From contig NZ_AP018254.1 in NCBI RefSeq assembly GCF_002368395.1, positions 1,116,001 to 1,180,000 of the forward strand: 64,000 bases of DNA. Reading direction: 5' to 3'. A program made the position numbers and the translations under genes. The notes beneath the pieces are model-generated. The model was not told the DNA's origin and made no database searches. It saw only the letters and a list, made by a program, of their open reading frames with translations. The first letter of the stretch is position 1. Every line of letters starts with the position of its first letter. Source of the DNA: Calothrix sp. NIES-3974. Lineage in GTDB: Bacteria; Cyanobacteriota; Cyanobacteriia; Cyanobacteriales; Nostocaceae. Shown here in pieces: positions 45,633 to 53,846 of the stretch.

Positions 45633-46928
45633 GTGATTGAGCGTTATACGTTGCCGGAAATGGGCAATTTGTGGACTGATGCCTATAAGTTTAAAACCTG
45701 GCTGCAAGTTGAGATTGCAGTCTGTGAAGCTCAGGCAGAATTGGGCTATATTCCCCCAGAAGCAGTAGCGGAGATTAAGGCGAAGGCGAATTTTGATCCG
45801 CAACGGATTTTGGAGATTGAAGCGGAAGTTCGTCATGATGTGATTGCATTTCTCACGAATGTCAACGAGTATGTGGGGGATGCGGGAAGGTATATCCATT
45901 TAGGGATGACTAGTTCTGATGTCTTGGATACAGCTTTAGCGCTGCAAATGGTGGCGAGTTTGGATTTAATTTTGCAACGGGTGGGAGATTTAATTGAGGT
46001 AATTCGTGCCAAAGCTCGCGAACATAAAAATACAATCATGATTGGGCGATCGCATGGTATCCACGCCGAACCAATTACCTTTGGCTTTAAGTTAGCTGGT
46101 TGGTTGGCGGAGGTCTTGCGGGGACAAAAGCGTTTACAGGCGTTACGGGAAACTGTTGCAGTGGGTCAGATTTCTGGTGCGGTGGGAACCTATGCCAATA
46201 TTGAACCCCGTGTGGAAGCTTTAGCTTGCCAAAAGTTGGGTTTAAAACCGGACGTGGCTTCGACTCAAGTCATTTCCCGTGATATTCATGCGGAGTATGT
46301 GCAACAATTAGCTTTGTTGGCTGCATCCATCGAACGGTTTGCGGTGGAAATTCGCAACTTACAAAAAACCGATGTGTTAGAAGTGGAAGAGTTTTTCTCC
46401 AAGGGACAAAAGGGTTCTTCGGCAATGCCCCACAAACGCAATCCAATTCGTTCGGAGCGGTTGACAGGAATGGCACGGATGGTACGTAGTTATGCGGTGG
46501 CGGCTGTAGAAAATGTGGCTTTATGGCATGAGCGGGATATTTCCCATAGTTCGGTGGAACGGGTAATGTTACCGGATGCTTGTATTCTCACCCATTTTAT
46601 GCTGGTGGAAATTACTGATTTAATCAAGAATTTGCTGGTATATCCAGAGAATATGGCACGGAATATGAATTGTTATGGTGGGGTGGTATTTAGTCAGAAG
46701 GTGATGTTGGCTTTAATTGAGAAGGGTTTACGTCGCGAAGATGCCTATGCAATTGTCCAACAAAATGCCCATGCTGCTTGGAATCAAGAGAATGGTAATT
46801 TTCGGGAATTGATTCGTAATGACGTTCGTGTGCAAGAACTGCTGTCACCAGCAGAACTAGATGCTTGTTTTGACCCCCAGCAGCATTTAAGTCATCTGAA
46901 TGAGGTGTATGCACGGTTAGATATTTAG
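45633..46928 (+). CDS. purB: Adenylosuccinate lyase
   Basis: Catalyses two fumarate-releasing steps of purine synthesis (SAICAR to AICAR, adenylosuccinate to AMP). The signature KGSSAMPHKRNPIRSE lies near residue 265, with the flexible catalytic Ser loop. The substrate motifs MTSSDVLDTALALQ (about 93) and RSHGIHAEPITFG (about 140) are intact. The start is placed at GTG 45633, giving MIERYTLPEMGNLW and 431 residues, the usual cyanobacterial length. An upstream ATG at 45540 would add 31 residues not seen in the family. It is the second purine gene near this part of the window but is not clustered with purM or guaA. Confidence 0.95.
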   Translation: MIERYTLPEMGNLWTDAYKFKTWLQVEIAVCEAQAELGYIPPEAVAEIKAKANFDPQRILEIEAEVRHDVIAFLTNVNEYVGDAGRYIHLGMTSSDVLDTALALQMVASLDLILQRVGDLIEVIRAKAREHKNTIMIGRSHGIHAEPITFGFKLAGWLAEVLRGQKRLQALRETVAVGQISGAVGTYANIEPRVEALACQKLGLKPDVASTQVISRDIHAEYVQQLALLAASIERFAVEIRNLQKTDVLEVEEFFSKGQKGSSAMPHKRNPIRSERLTGMARMVRSYAVAAVENVALWHERDISHSSVERVMLPDACILTHFMLVEITDLIKNLLVYPENMARNMNCYGGVVFSQKVMLALIEKGLRREDAYAIVQQNAHAAWNQENGNFRELIRNDVRVQELLSPAELDACFDPQQHLSHLNEVYARLDI

Positions 46929-46954
46929 CTTGAACAGCAAGAAGCCTCACGTCT

Positions 46955-47040
46955 CACCCGTAAAGGGGAGCATAAGACGGACACTTTGCTCAAGTCGGCA
47001 GAGCCTTCCTGTGCAAGTGTCCTCATGAATTGCATGTGAG
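46955..47040. ncRNA. structured RNA candidate, copy A
   Basis: GGACACTT (46979-46986) pairs with AAGTGTCC (47015-47022) around TTGCTCAAGTCGG, and is followed by TCATGAAT. Copy B (52325-52370) has the same loop words and a stem with two compensatory changes. It is not part of purB. Strand is taken as plus only because the conserved words read that way in both copies. Confidence 0.45.
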
Positions 47041-47078
47041 TTGACGACAGTCCTCTGGTATTGAGCGTAAGCGAAATT

Positions 47079-47201
47079 AGAGGATGTTTTAAAAGTCGAT
47101 TTTAATACTTAACAAGTTCGTTTTTTGGGAGTAGGCAACAAATATACCGTTTGAGCCTATTTACTCTCTTCAATAAGTGGTTGATAAAGTATTTATCGAC
47201 C
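47079..47201. repeat. dispersed ~120-bp repeat
   Basis: Reads AGAGGATGTTTT, AAAGTCGATTTTAATACTTA, ACAAATATACCGTTTGAGCC. The inverted copy at 40536-40701 has a ~45-base palindromic insertion between GGGAGT and ACAAATATACC. Confidence 0.7.
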
Positions 47202-47285
47202 AATACAGTTCATTTAGACTTAAAAGCCTGATTATTGGGTAGCGACTGTCTTAGTTGTCAAGTGCGATCGCAAAAAAAAGTTGAC

Positions 47286-47411
47286 GCAACTGGAGAACGC
47301 TTCGCTAGATTCGGTGGTGTCAGGTAGGGGCAGCAAAACCTTGAGTTGGTGGTATAAATAGTCTTACCCCCACCTGACACTGCGCTGTGCCACCAAATCT
47401 TCTCCAGTTGC
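47286..47411. mobile_element. MITE-like stem-loop element
   Basis: GCAACTGGAGAA (47286-47297) and TTCTCCAGTTGC (47400-47411) are exact inverted repeats. Inside them GGTGG...TGTCAGGTAGGGG pairs with CCCCCACCTGACA...CCACC. The whole can fold into one long imperfect hairpin. No coding capacity. Confidence 0.6.
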
Positions 47412-47740
47412 TGAACCACTCGTAGGGCAATAAATGAAATGGCTATAAACATGAATGATTTGCCAAAAAAGATCATGCTCAAATAAGGGCATGAAAAAAG
47501 AATGATCAAGCCGTAAAAAAAACTACGATTAATTAGCTAAGTAATCAGGCAGAATAATGGACACACAAGGTTCTAGCCTGGACAAGAGTTTCCGGACTGA
47601 ATATTGTGTAATTAATTTTATTTAACTACTAATTAGAATGAGTTGAAGAAAGAGCTTTTAAGTTGTTTGTAAATTATCTTGTGCAACAGACCAAGGTTTA
47701 TTTTCCCGAACCATAGCATTTAAAATAACTAACATTTTAT

Positions 47741-49014
47741 GCTGAAGGGGTGACGAAACTAGCGGAAAGTATTATTTTGTAAAGTATACAACGATTTATG
47801 GTAGAAAAAGGATAGGTCAAAATAGTCAATAAGACCTATCCAAATAACAATGTTACAAGAATCATACCAAAAAATCCTCAGAAATCAATTTAAAACAGCA
47901 GATTTTATTTTCCTGAGCATTCTCATAACGGTTTTACAATCAATCAAGAAGGTAAATTTAGAAAAATTAGCGAATGCTCTGCCAATCGGAATAAAGTTTG
48001 AAAGTAGAAGGAGAAGATTACAAAGGTTTTTAGTTCTGAATAACTTAAAAATAGAAACAGTTTGGCATCCAATATTATCAGTGATAATGTCAACTTATTT
48101 TCAGCCAAATAAAATAGTTTATGTGGCGATAGATAGAACTAATTGGGGCTGAATAAATATACTAATGACAAGTATTATTTGGGATAAAAGAGCAATTCCA
48201 GTATGCTTTGATATATTACCGAAATTAGGTAGCAGTAATCTGGAGGAGCAAAAAACATTAATATCAAACAGTCTTGCGATTCTCAAAAATTATCAAGTAT
48301 GCATTTTAGGCGACAGAGAATTTTGCTCGATATCACTTGCTAATTGGCTTGCAGAGAAGAATCTAGGCTTTTGCTTGCGGATGAAGAAAAATACAAATAT
48401 TGAAATCAAACAGGATATTTGGAGTGAGTTAAGTGCAATTAGTCTCAGGTCTGGAACTTCGGTATTTTATCAGGGAGTAAAGCTGACTAAATCAACCGGA
48501 TTTCAACCAGTTAATTTGGCTTGTAAATGGAAAAAAAAGGTGAAAGGAGTTACCCCAAAAGAAGGCTGGTTTATTGCTACTAATTTTCCGAGCTTAGAGA
48601 TTGCTATTAATGCTTATAAACAAAGATTTGACATTGAAGAAATGTTTAAAGATTTTAAATCAGGTGGCTATAATCTTGAAGACTCAAGTGCTTGTCAAAA
48701 AAGACTTATATCTCTAATTATACTGATTACTATTGCATACACTTCTGCAAGCCTTCAAGGAAAAAGTATTAAGCTCAAAGGTGTTCAAGAATATGTTTGT
48801 CGTCCGAAAGAAAATGGTCGTCAAGTACGTAGACATAGCAGCTTTTATGTTGGAATTTACGGTCAAACCTGGGTGGATTTTAAGTATAAATGTACCGATT
48901 TAGTCACCGAATTAATAAAATTAAATCGCAATAAGTGGAAGTTTTATCGAAGAGGTGAAAGGGCTATGATGCTTATTGAATCAGCTTTGTAGATATTTTC
49001 GTCACCCCTTCAGC
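47741..49014 (+). mobile_element. IS4-type insertion sequence with 18-bp terminal inverted repeats
   Basis: Ends are GCTGAAGGGGTGACGAAA (47741-47758) and its exact reverse complement (48997-49014), enclosing a single DDE transposase gene. No clear target duplication is visible, so flanking sequence may have changed since insertion. Confidence 0.85.
47850..48992 (+). pseudogene. IS4-type transposase with one in-frame TGA
   Basis: One reading frame covers the whole gene from MLQESYQKILRNQFK to MLIESAL but is interrupted by TGA at 48150-48152, in ...IDRTNWG*INILMTSIIWD. The DDE triad appears as Asp in YVAIDRTNW, Asp in CILGDREF and Glu in YKQRFDIEEMFKDFKSGG, the YREK-like signature of IS4. The stop falls just after the first catalytic Asp, so this copy is inactive unless the TGA is read through. 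Apart from that codon the gene looks fresh. Confidence 0.85.
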
Positions 49015-49463
49015 TCTTAAGCTCATTGTTCTTTTGTCAATAAATAATAATGCTTAAAATCTTGTCAAAATCTGGATGAATAAACATGATTTTGAAGGAT
49101 GCGATCGCTAAATTTTCAATGCATAATTGATTCTGGCGCGGACAACTCCGTGCAAGGGTGAATTTAATACTTCTCCTTCACCTCACTTTTGACAAAACTA
49201 ATTTCACCTTAACTTGTCATGAATGCTCTTCTCCTGTATTTCTCGCGAATAAATAGCAGGGATTGAGTCAAGGCTTAATTTTCTTTCTATTCCCCGCTCC
49301 CTACAAGTTGTACGTTTTTGTGAGAGATCCGGGTTTTGTCTCCTACCTTTTTACTTCTGCTTTGTGGTACTAGCTTGTTTCATATTGATCGAAAAACCCG
49401 ACTTTTCCAACTCAAACTTAAACCTATAGGGGAAATGCGATCGCAATTGCACTCAGGTTGAAA
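49015..49463. other. intergenic region after the IS4 element
   Basis: No gene. A TTTCTCGCG...TTTTTGTGAGAGATCC repeat related to those at 13205 and 52050 lies at about 49240-49335. Confidence 0.4.
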
Positions 49464-50852
49464 TTAGGGTTGACAGGAAACCTTCAATACATCCGGATGA
49501 ATGCAGTAATATTTACGCACCGCCTCACTGCGACTTTCAAATAGTTTCAATACGGCATTAATAACTATTTCCTTCACCGACGCGGGAAAATGGGCGACAA
49601 AATCCTCCGTAGTTAATTGACCTTGGAAAAAAGCCTTCGCGCGATCACATTGTTCCCGCACTGCATCAAAACCAATTGTCTTCACAATCAAGGTTGCTAA
49701 AGGCGAATTATCTAAATCGCGATCGCTACGTTGCGCTCTCCCATTTTCTAGTAAATTTAATACCTCCCGTTCAATCTCATTCTGGGGTGGGAACTGATTC
49801 TCGATTTCCGGCAAAAAAGATACAAGTTGGACGAAATTATACCCTCTTCCTGGTAATTCGCCCATCATAATTGTAATTGGCACATCTAAACCAATGGCAA
49901 AGGAAATTGCCTCCACAAAAGCAATACTTACCAGTTTACTACCTAAATACAACCGGGCAATCTCTAAATTACGTCGCGCCCTTGCTACCAGTAGCTGACA
50001 AGTTTCCCCATCTGGTTCACCACGAAAGGAACGAAAAATCAATTCGGGTTGCAAAAAGTTCAAAAAACCCTCCATTTTTTGCAACGCACCTCGATAATCA
50101 CATACCGTATAGGAATCCCGTGCGGCTAAATTGTGGTTGGTCTCAGGGAGCAAATTCCAGGTATTAGCCAAAAAATGGGCTGCACTCGGATGGGCAAAAT
50201 TACCGATGTCACGGTTGGCAATTCTCACACCTCGATGCACCGTGGCTATAATTTCCCCCTCTCCCATCCCCAAACTAAAATCTTGATTAGCAGCTTGTAA
50301 ACGCTGATAGAGCAACTCACCAGCATCAACGGAACGGAAAGGAATCGTCGCTTCAATACAGGCAATCACTTGAATTAACTTGACTGGTGAAAGTATTGAT
50401 TCAAGGGTTTTTGCCGCTACCACGGCACTCAAAAATTCATTTTGACCCGCAGTGGGAATCAGTTGCTGTCCTGGCGTAAAACCAAACACCGCCATTACCA
50501 TTGCAAAGATATCATCCTGGGGTAATTCAGCTTGATTACGGATCACTAAATGGCCATTAGCTTCCTTTGTAAACGGAGAAATATATAAACTAACATTAAA
50601 ATTAATACTTCTGTCAACCTGCACATAAACCAAATCATGGTAAAGTGCGGCCAAAACCTCGATGGGGTCTGTATTTCCACCCACCTCAAAAATATGCTGG
50701 GGAGTATGGAAAAATCGCCACGGTCCTGTCATCGGTTGGACGATTAACTCCGCAATTTCTGCAAGTTGCTGGGAACTAACTTGCAAATTGAGTTTTTGTA
50801 TTGCCCATTCTAATCGCTCAATACAGGTTTCGTATGCAGATGCATTTTCCAT
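49464..50852 (-). CDS. HD-domain-like protein of unknown function
   Basis: A cytoplasmic protein of 462 residues. The N-terminal region has PWRFFHTPQHIFEVGGNTDPIEVLAALYHDLVY (about 44-78), a His...His...HD pattern of metal-dependent HD phosphohydrolases. The rest is largely alpha-helical, with AAHFLANTWNLLPETNHNLA and GYNFVQLVSFLPEIENQFP, and no recognised second domain. The start is the ATG at 50852, two codons inside a longer frame that opens with TTG. It may act on nucleotides or phosphorylated molecules. It is isolated between an IS element and an HTH gene. Confidence 0.7.
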   Translation of the reverse strand: MENASAYETCIERLEWAIQKLNLQVSSQQLAEIAELIVQPMTGPWRFFHTPQHIFEVGGNTDPIEVLAALYHDLVYVQVDRSINFNVSLYISPFTKEANGHLVIRNQAELPQDDIFAMVMAVFGFTPGQQLIPTAGQNEFLSAVVAAKTLESILSPVKLIQVIACIEATIPFRSVDAGELLYQRLQAANQDFSLGMGEGEIIATVHRGVRIANRDIGNFAHPSAAHFLANTWNLLPETNHNLAARDSYTVCDYRGALQKMEGFLNFLQPELIFRSFRGEPDGETCQLLVARARRNLEIARLYLGSKLVSIAFVEAISFAIGLDVPITIMMGELPGRGYNFVQLVSFLPEIENQFPPQNEIEREVLNLLENGRAQRSDRDLDNSPLATLIVKTIGFDAVREQCDRAKAFFQGQLTTEDFVAHFPASVKEIVINAVLKLFESRSEAVRKYYCIHPDVLKVSCQP

Positions 50853-50858
50853 ATCCAA

Positions 50859-51354
50859 TTCTAAATCCTTGATGTTTCCTTATCTATATATAATCGAGGT
50901 TACGAAAAATACCATTGGGCACAATGCGTAAGTATTGATACGGTCAAGAGATTACTGGGATTTACCTGAATCTGAATCCCGGTTTTTTTGGGTTTTTTGC
51001 CAAGTACCTGGGACAAACTCAAAATCAATGGGAATATACCCATGATGATTTTCATCAGGCGATAGGGCAGTGCGATCGCGGCAACAAATTTACTAAGATC
51101 GGGTCTGCTGTTCGCGAAGGCTAGTCTTGTAGTGAGGTTAGGGAACAGGGAGAGACGCGACATGTCCCATCTGTACAGGGAATAGTTTTAACCATTTCAG
51201 TTCCACTTTTAGTAGGCTGCAAAAATTACAGATACCAGGTTTTTAAGCCTTTCATACCTGTTTGGAAAGCATTTTTTACGACTGAAATTCCCCGTAATTC
51301 TTACGATATATAGAGACGCGATATATCGCGTCTTTACTATATTTTCAGCAAGCC
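50859..51354. other. intergenic region with dispersed repeats
   Basis: No gene. Positions 51103-51210 repeat 29709-29840. Positions 51238-51337 repeat 16715-16813, including the CGCGATATATCGCG palindrome at 51311-51337. Confidence 0.55.
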
Positions 51355-51810
51355 CTAAGAGAGATATGGGTTTTGTACAAATGTTTTGGTGACAATTTCC
51401 ACGGACGGCTCGACTTCAATCCACAAGACAGCCCCGCTACACATTAAAGGCTGTTCTGGTCGATATACCAACCGACAATTCCCCTTAATTTCCACTTCGT
51501 GACAATACTTGAGATGACTACCTGCTCTGACCACAATTACTGGATGTTGTTGCTGCTCGCGACGATTTCGAGCGATTTGATGCTTGTTCACATGGATGCA
51601 AGTCAGCACTTTCTGCATTCTCATGCGCCAATGTCCTTTGGGACCCCTTTTCCCGGAAATAATCTTGGGCATCCCTTTAAATAGAGGGATTCGCCAAAAT
51701 CTCCCCTCTTTATACGCACCTGCGATTCTTCCTTCTCCTAACAATTGCCGAACTCTGGAATCACTGATTCCTAACAAAGATGATGCTTTTGTACTGCTGA
51801 CGGTAGTCAT
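51355..51810 (-). CDS. Helix-turn-helix protein (excisionase/MerR-like N-terminus)
   Basis: The first 55 residues (TVSSTKASSLLGISDSRVRQLLGEGRIAGAYKEGRFWRIPL) are a winged HTH of the excisionase/MerR type, as in DNA-binding domains that recognise a single site. The C-terminal 90 residues have HPVIVVRAGSHLKYCHEVEIKG and CRLVYRPEQPLMCSGAVLWIEVE, a beta-rich part I do not recognise. The start is ATG at 51810, one codon after TTG. It lies upstream of the IS630 element and 1.7 kb from the palindromic array; whether it binds that array is only a guess. Confidence 0.65.
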   Translation of the reverse strand: MTTVSSTKASSLLGISDSRVRQLLGEGRIAGAYKEGRFWRIPLFKGMPKIISGKRGPKGHWRMRMQKVLTCIHVNKHQIARNRREQQQHPVIVVRAGSHLKYCHEVEIKGNCRLVYRPEQPLMCSGAVLWIEVEPSVEIVTKTFVQNPYLS

Positions 51811-52083
51811 CAAAAAAACTCTAACGTTATAGTTTTTCCCAATCTCAAGTTACCAGATTTTTGATACTCGCACTCAAAATCGACTGAGGAAATTCTGAGA
51901 AGGTTACAAGGTGGGTTAAATCTAGATTTGGAGCAGGTTGTTAAGGGTTCGCCCATTTTAAATCGAGTTAGAAGAAGGGTTCCACGCGATAATTCAAATG
52001 TACTTTCGTCCTGACTTCTCACGATTGCATAAAAGTAGGACTCTACCCGCTTTCTCACAAAACCCTAAAAACCACAGGGAGTA

Positions 52084-52109
52084 GAGACGACCCGACGGGT
52101 CGTCGTACG
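52084..52109. repeat. palindrome inserted in a dispersed repeat
   Basis: GAGACGACCCGACGGGTCGTC with GTAC lies between GGGAGTA and GGGAGTAGTCAG. The copy at 13240 reads GGGAGTAGGGAGTAGTCAG without it. Confidence 0.7.
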
Positions 52110-52267
52110 GGAGTAGTCAGAAAATCAATCCGTTACTCAAGACTTACAACTTACTTGTGAGAAATCCAGGTTTAGATCGGGATGCTAGGTCAAGACAAAT
52201 TTAGATAAATCGCTAAAACCGTTATGAATGTATAGATTTACAATTCTTGGAGCAGAAAGCCCACCAG

Positions 52268-52415
52268 CAACAGACTAAAAATCCAAAAAATTTTTAGTCT
52301 GTTGAGTCATGCGCGGGGTGGAACGGGCAGTTTGCTCAAGCCGGGAAACCCGTCCATGCAACTGCCCTCATGAATGGGAAGCACCTTTAGGTGCAGTCCC
52401 ATTGTTAGCGAGTTT
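52268..52415 (+). ncRNA. structured RNA candidate, copy B
   Basis: Three helices in a row. A 15-bp perfect hairpin (52268-52282 with 52290-52304) comes first. Then GGGCAGTT (52325-52332) pairs with AACTGCCC (52360-52367) around TTGCTCAAGCCGGG. Last is a long hairpin AATGGGA...GCACC-TTTA-GGTGC...TCCCATT (52373-52403). A TTTTTT run follows at about 52413. It resembles a small RNA with a terminal hairpin; the flanking gene is an IS630 element 15 bases further on. Possible relation to transposon-encoded guide RNAs is a guess. Confidence 0.45.
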
Positions 52416-52429
52416 TTTGATTAGCAATA

Positions 52430-53449
52430 TACAGCACTTTCGAGGTAAATGAGGTACACTTGTTATTAGTGCATCAAAAATTAAAATGAAACCCTACTCA
52501 ATCGATTTACGAGAAAAAATAGTAAGTGCTTACGAAAAGGGTGATACATCAATTCGAGGAGTAGCTGTGCAGTTTGGTATAGCAAAAAGCTATGTGCAGA
52601 AGCTAATCAGGCAAAAAAGATTGGAAGGGCATCTAGAACCCAAAAAGCAAGGTGGAGCAATGAAGGGTAAGCTAGATGATTACGGTAGCGAATTAGCAGA
52701 AATGGTTCAAAGTTACCCGGATTTAACTTTATTGGAATATTGCGAGTATTTTGGAGAAAAATATAACATTTGGGTGTGTGCAAGTGTGATGTGTTGTGCA
52801 TTGCAAAAACAAGAATTAACTCGAAAAAAAAGACTTTACGTAGCAGCCAAGCGAAAACAGAAAGAGTCCAAAAACTGAGATTAGAATATTGGGAGAAAGT
52901 AAAACACATAGACCCAGAAAACCTTGTGTTTATAGACGAAATGGGTGTTTTGCTTGGTTTGACTAGAACTCATGCTCGAAGCGATCGCGGGAGTAGAGCT
53001 TATGATTTTAAACCATATTACCGAGGTGCAAAAATAAGTGTAATTGGAGGAATTAGCTTCAAAAAAGTCTTAGCTGTGATGACTTTAAATGGCTCAATGA
53101 ATGGAGAAGCTTATAAAGTTTTTGTAGAGCATTTTTTACTTCCACAATTATGGGTTGGTGCAGTCGTTGTAATGGATAATCTGCCAGCACATAAAGTCGA
53201 AGAGATTAAGCCTTTGATTGAATCTGTAGGAGCAAGTGTTCTTTATCTATCTCCTTATTCCCCTGAATTTAATCCAATTGAACATTGGTGGTCACAATTA
53301 AAAGCGTTCTTAAAACAGTTTTCTCCTAAAAGTGCATCTGTAGTTGATGGTTTAATTAAAATTGCACTGACATTAGTTGATCCAAAGCATCTAAAAAATT
53401 GGTTTACTAATTGTTGCTACTGTACCTCATAAACCTCGAATCTGCTGTA
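52430..53449 (+). mobile_element. IS630-type insertion sequence with TA target duplication
   Basis: Left end TACAGCACTTTCGAGGTA/AATGAGGTAC (52430-52457) and right end, inverted, TACAGCAGATTCGAGGTT/TATGAGGTAC (53422-53449) agree at 22 of 28 positions. The element proper begins CAGCA and is flanked by TA on both sides, the IS630 target rule. It encodes one transposase in two overlapping frames. Confidence 0.9.
52486..53432 (+). CDS. IS630-family transposase (two frames joined by -1 frameshift)
   Basis: The first frame (52486-52878) has the HTH part MKPYSIDLREKIVSAYEKGD and VQFGIAKSYVQKLI. The second frame (to 53432) has the DDE domain: LVFIDEMGV, VVMDNLPAHK and YSPEFNPIEHWWSQLK, with catalytic Asp, Asp and Glu in place. 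They join at an A8 run (52824-52831), where slipping back one base reads ...RKKKTLRSSQAK and gives a fusion of about 315 residues. Programmed -1 frameshifting is known for IS630 elements, so this is probably active rather than broken. The stop codon lies inside the right terminal repeat. Confidence 0.87.
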
Positions 53450-53509
53450 AGAATAGTGCTTAAGCCGGATAATATCTTGCACCTGTTCGAGTAGCTTTTT
53501 TGGACGTTG

Positions 53510-53768
53510 TTCCATATAATGTTTTGTAGAAAATTCCGTATAATACTCTAAATAAGGATGTTATACGGAAAAATTCCATATAACTCCTAGACTTATACGG
53601 AAAAATTCCATATAATCCTTCTGTGAAAGGTGTTTATACGGAAAAATTCGGTATAATATCTGAATGAGGGCATAAAAAAGAATTTTTCCGTGTAACATGA
53701 AAAGAGGAGGCTATGATGCTTGATATACCAGGATTGAGAAAAAGATTATACGGAAATTTTCCGTATAA
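53510..53768. repeat. array of palindromic TTATACGGAA...TTCCRTATAA sites
   Basis: Full 23-base sites (TTATACGGAA + 3 bases + TTCC(A/G)TATAA) lie at 53561-53583, 53593-53615 and 53634-53656 (one TTCGG variant), and a perfect palindrome lies at 53746-53768. Right half-sites occur at 53510-53519, 53534-53543 and 53686-53695. Start-to-start spacing is about 30-70 bases. The array begins 60 bases after the IS630 element and ends 78 bases before the GyrI-like gene. The symmetry suggests a protein-binding or recombination site array; the protein is unknown. Confidence 0.8.
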
Positions 53769-53775
53769 TAAATAG
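53713..53775 (+). CDS. 20-residue mini-ORF overlapping the last palindrome
   Basis: ATG-ATG after a strong AGAGGAGG ribosome-binding site encodes MMLDIPGLRKRLYGNFPYNK. The codons LYGNFPYN are the perfect palindrome itself. It may be a leader peptide, a truncated gene start or chance. The GyrI-like gene starts 71 bases further on. Confidence 0.35.
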   Translation: MMLDIPGLRKRLYGNFPYNK

Positions 53776-53846
53776 TTGGGCAGCTCAGTCTCAACCCGAT
53801 CTGCGATTCCATCCCCTGTACTTCCAAATTCTAGGAAAATGAAGAT

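Larger units (their letters stand above)
51811..52429. other. intergenic region with repeat and structured element
   Basis: Positions 52040-52172 are a repeat copy interrupted by a GACCCGACGGGTC palindrome. Positions 52268-52304 are a 15-bp perfect inverted repeat. Positions 52325-52403 are the structured RNA candidate B. No gene is seen. Confidence 0.55.

Noticed and set aside
47258-47509. 83-codon minus-strand frame
   Set aside because: It runs through the stem-loop element and has no family resemblance.
53510-53768. CRISPR array
   Set aside because: Repeat units are palindromic and the spacing is irregular (about 30-70 bases start to start), with related spacers and no cas genes.
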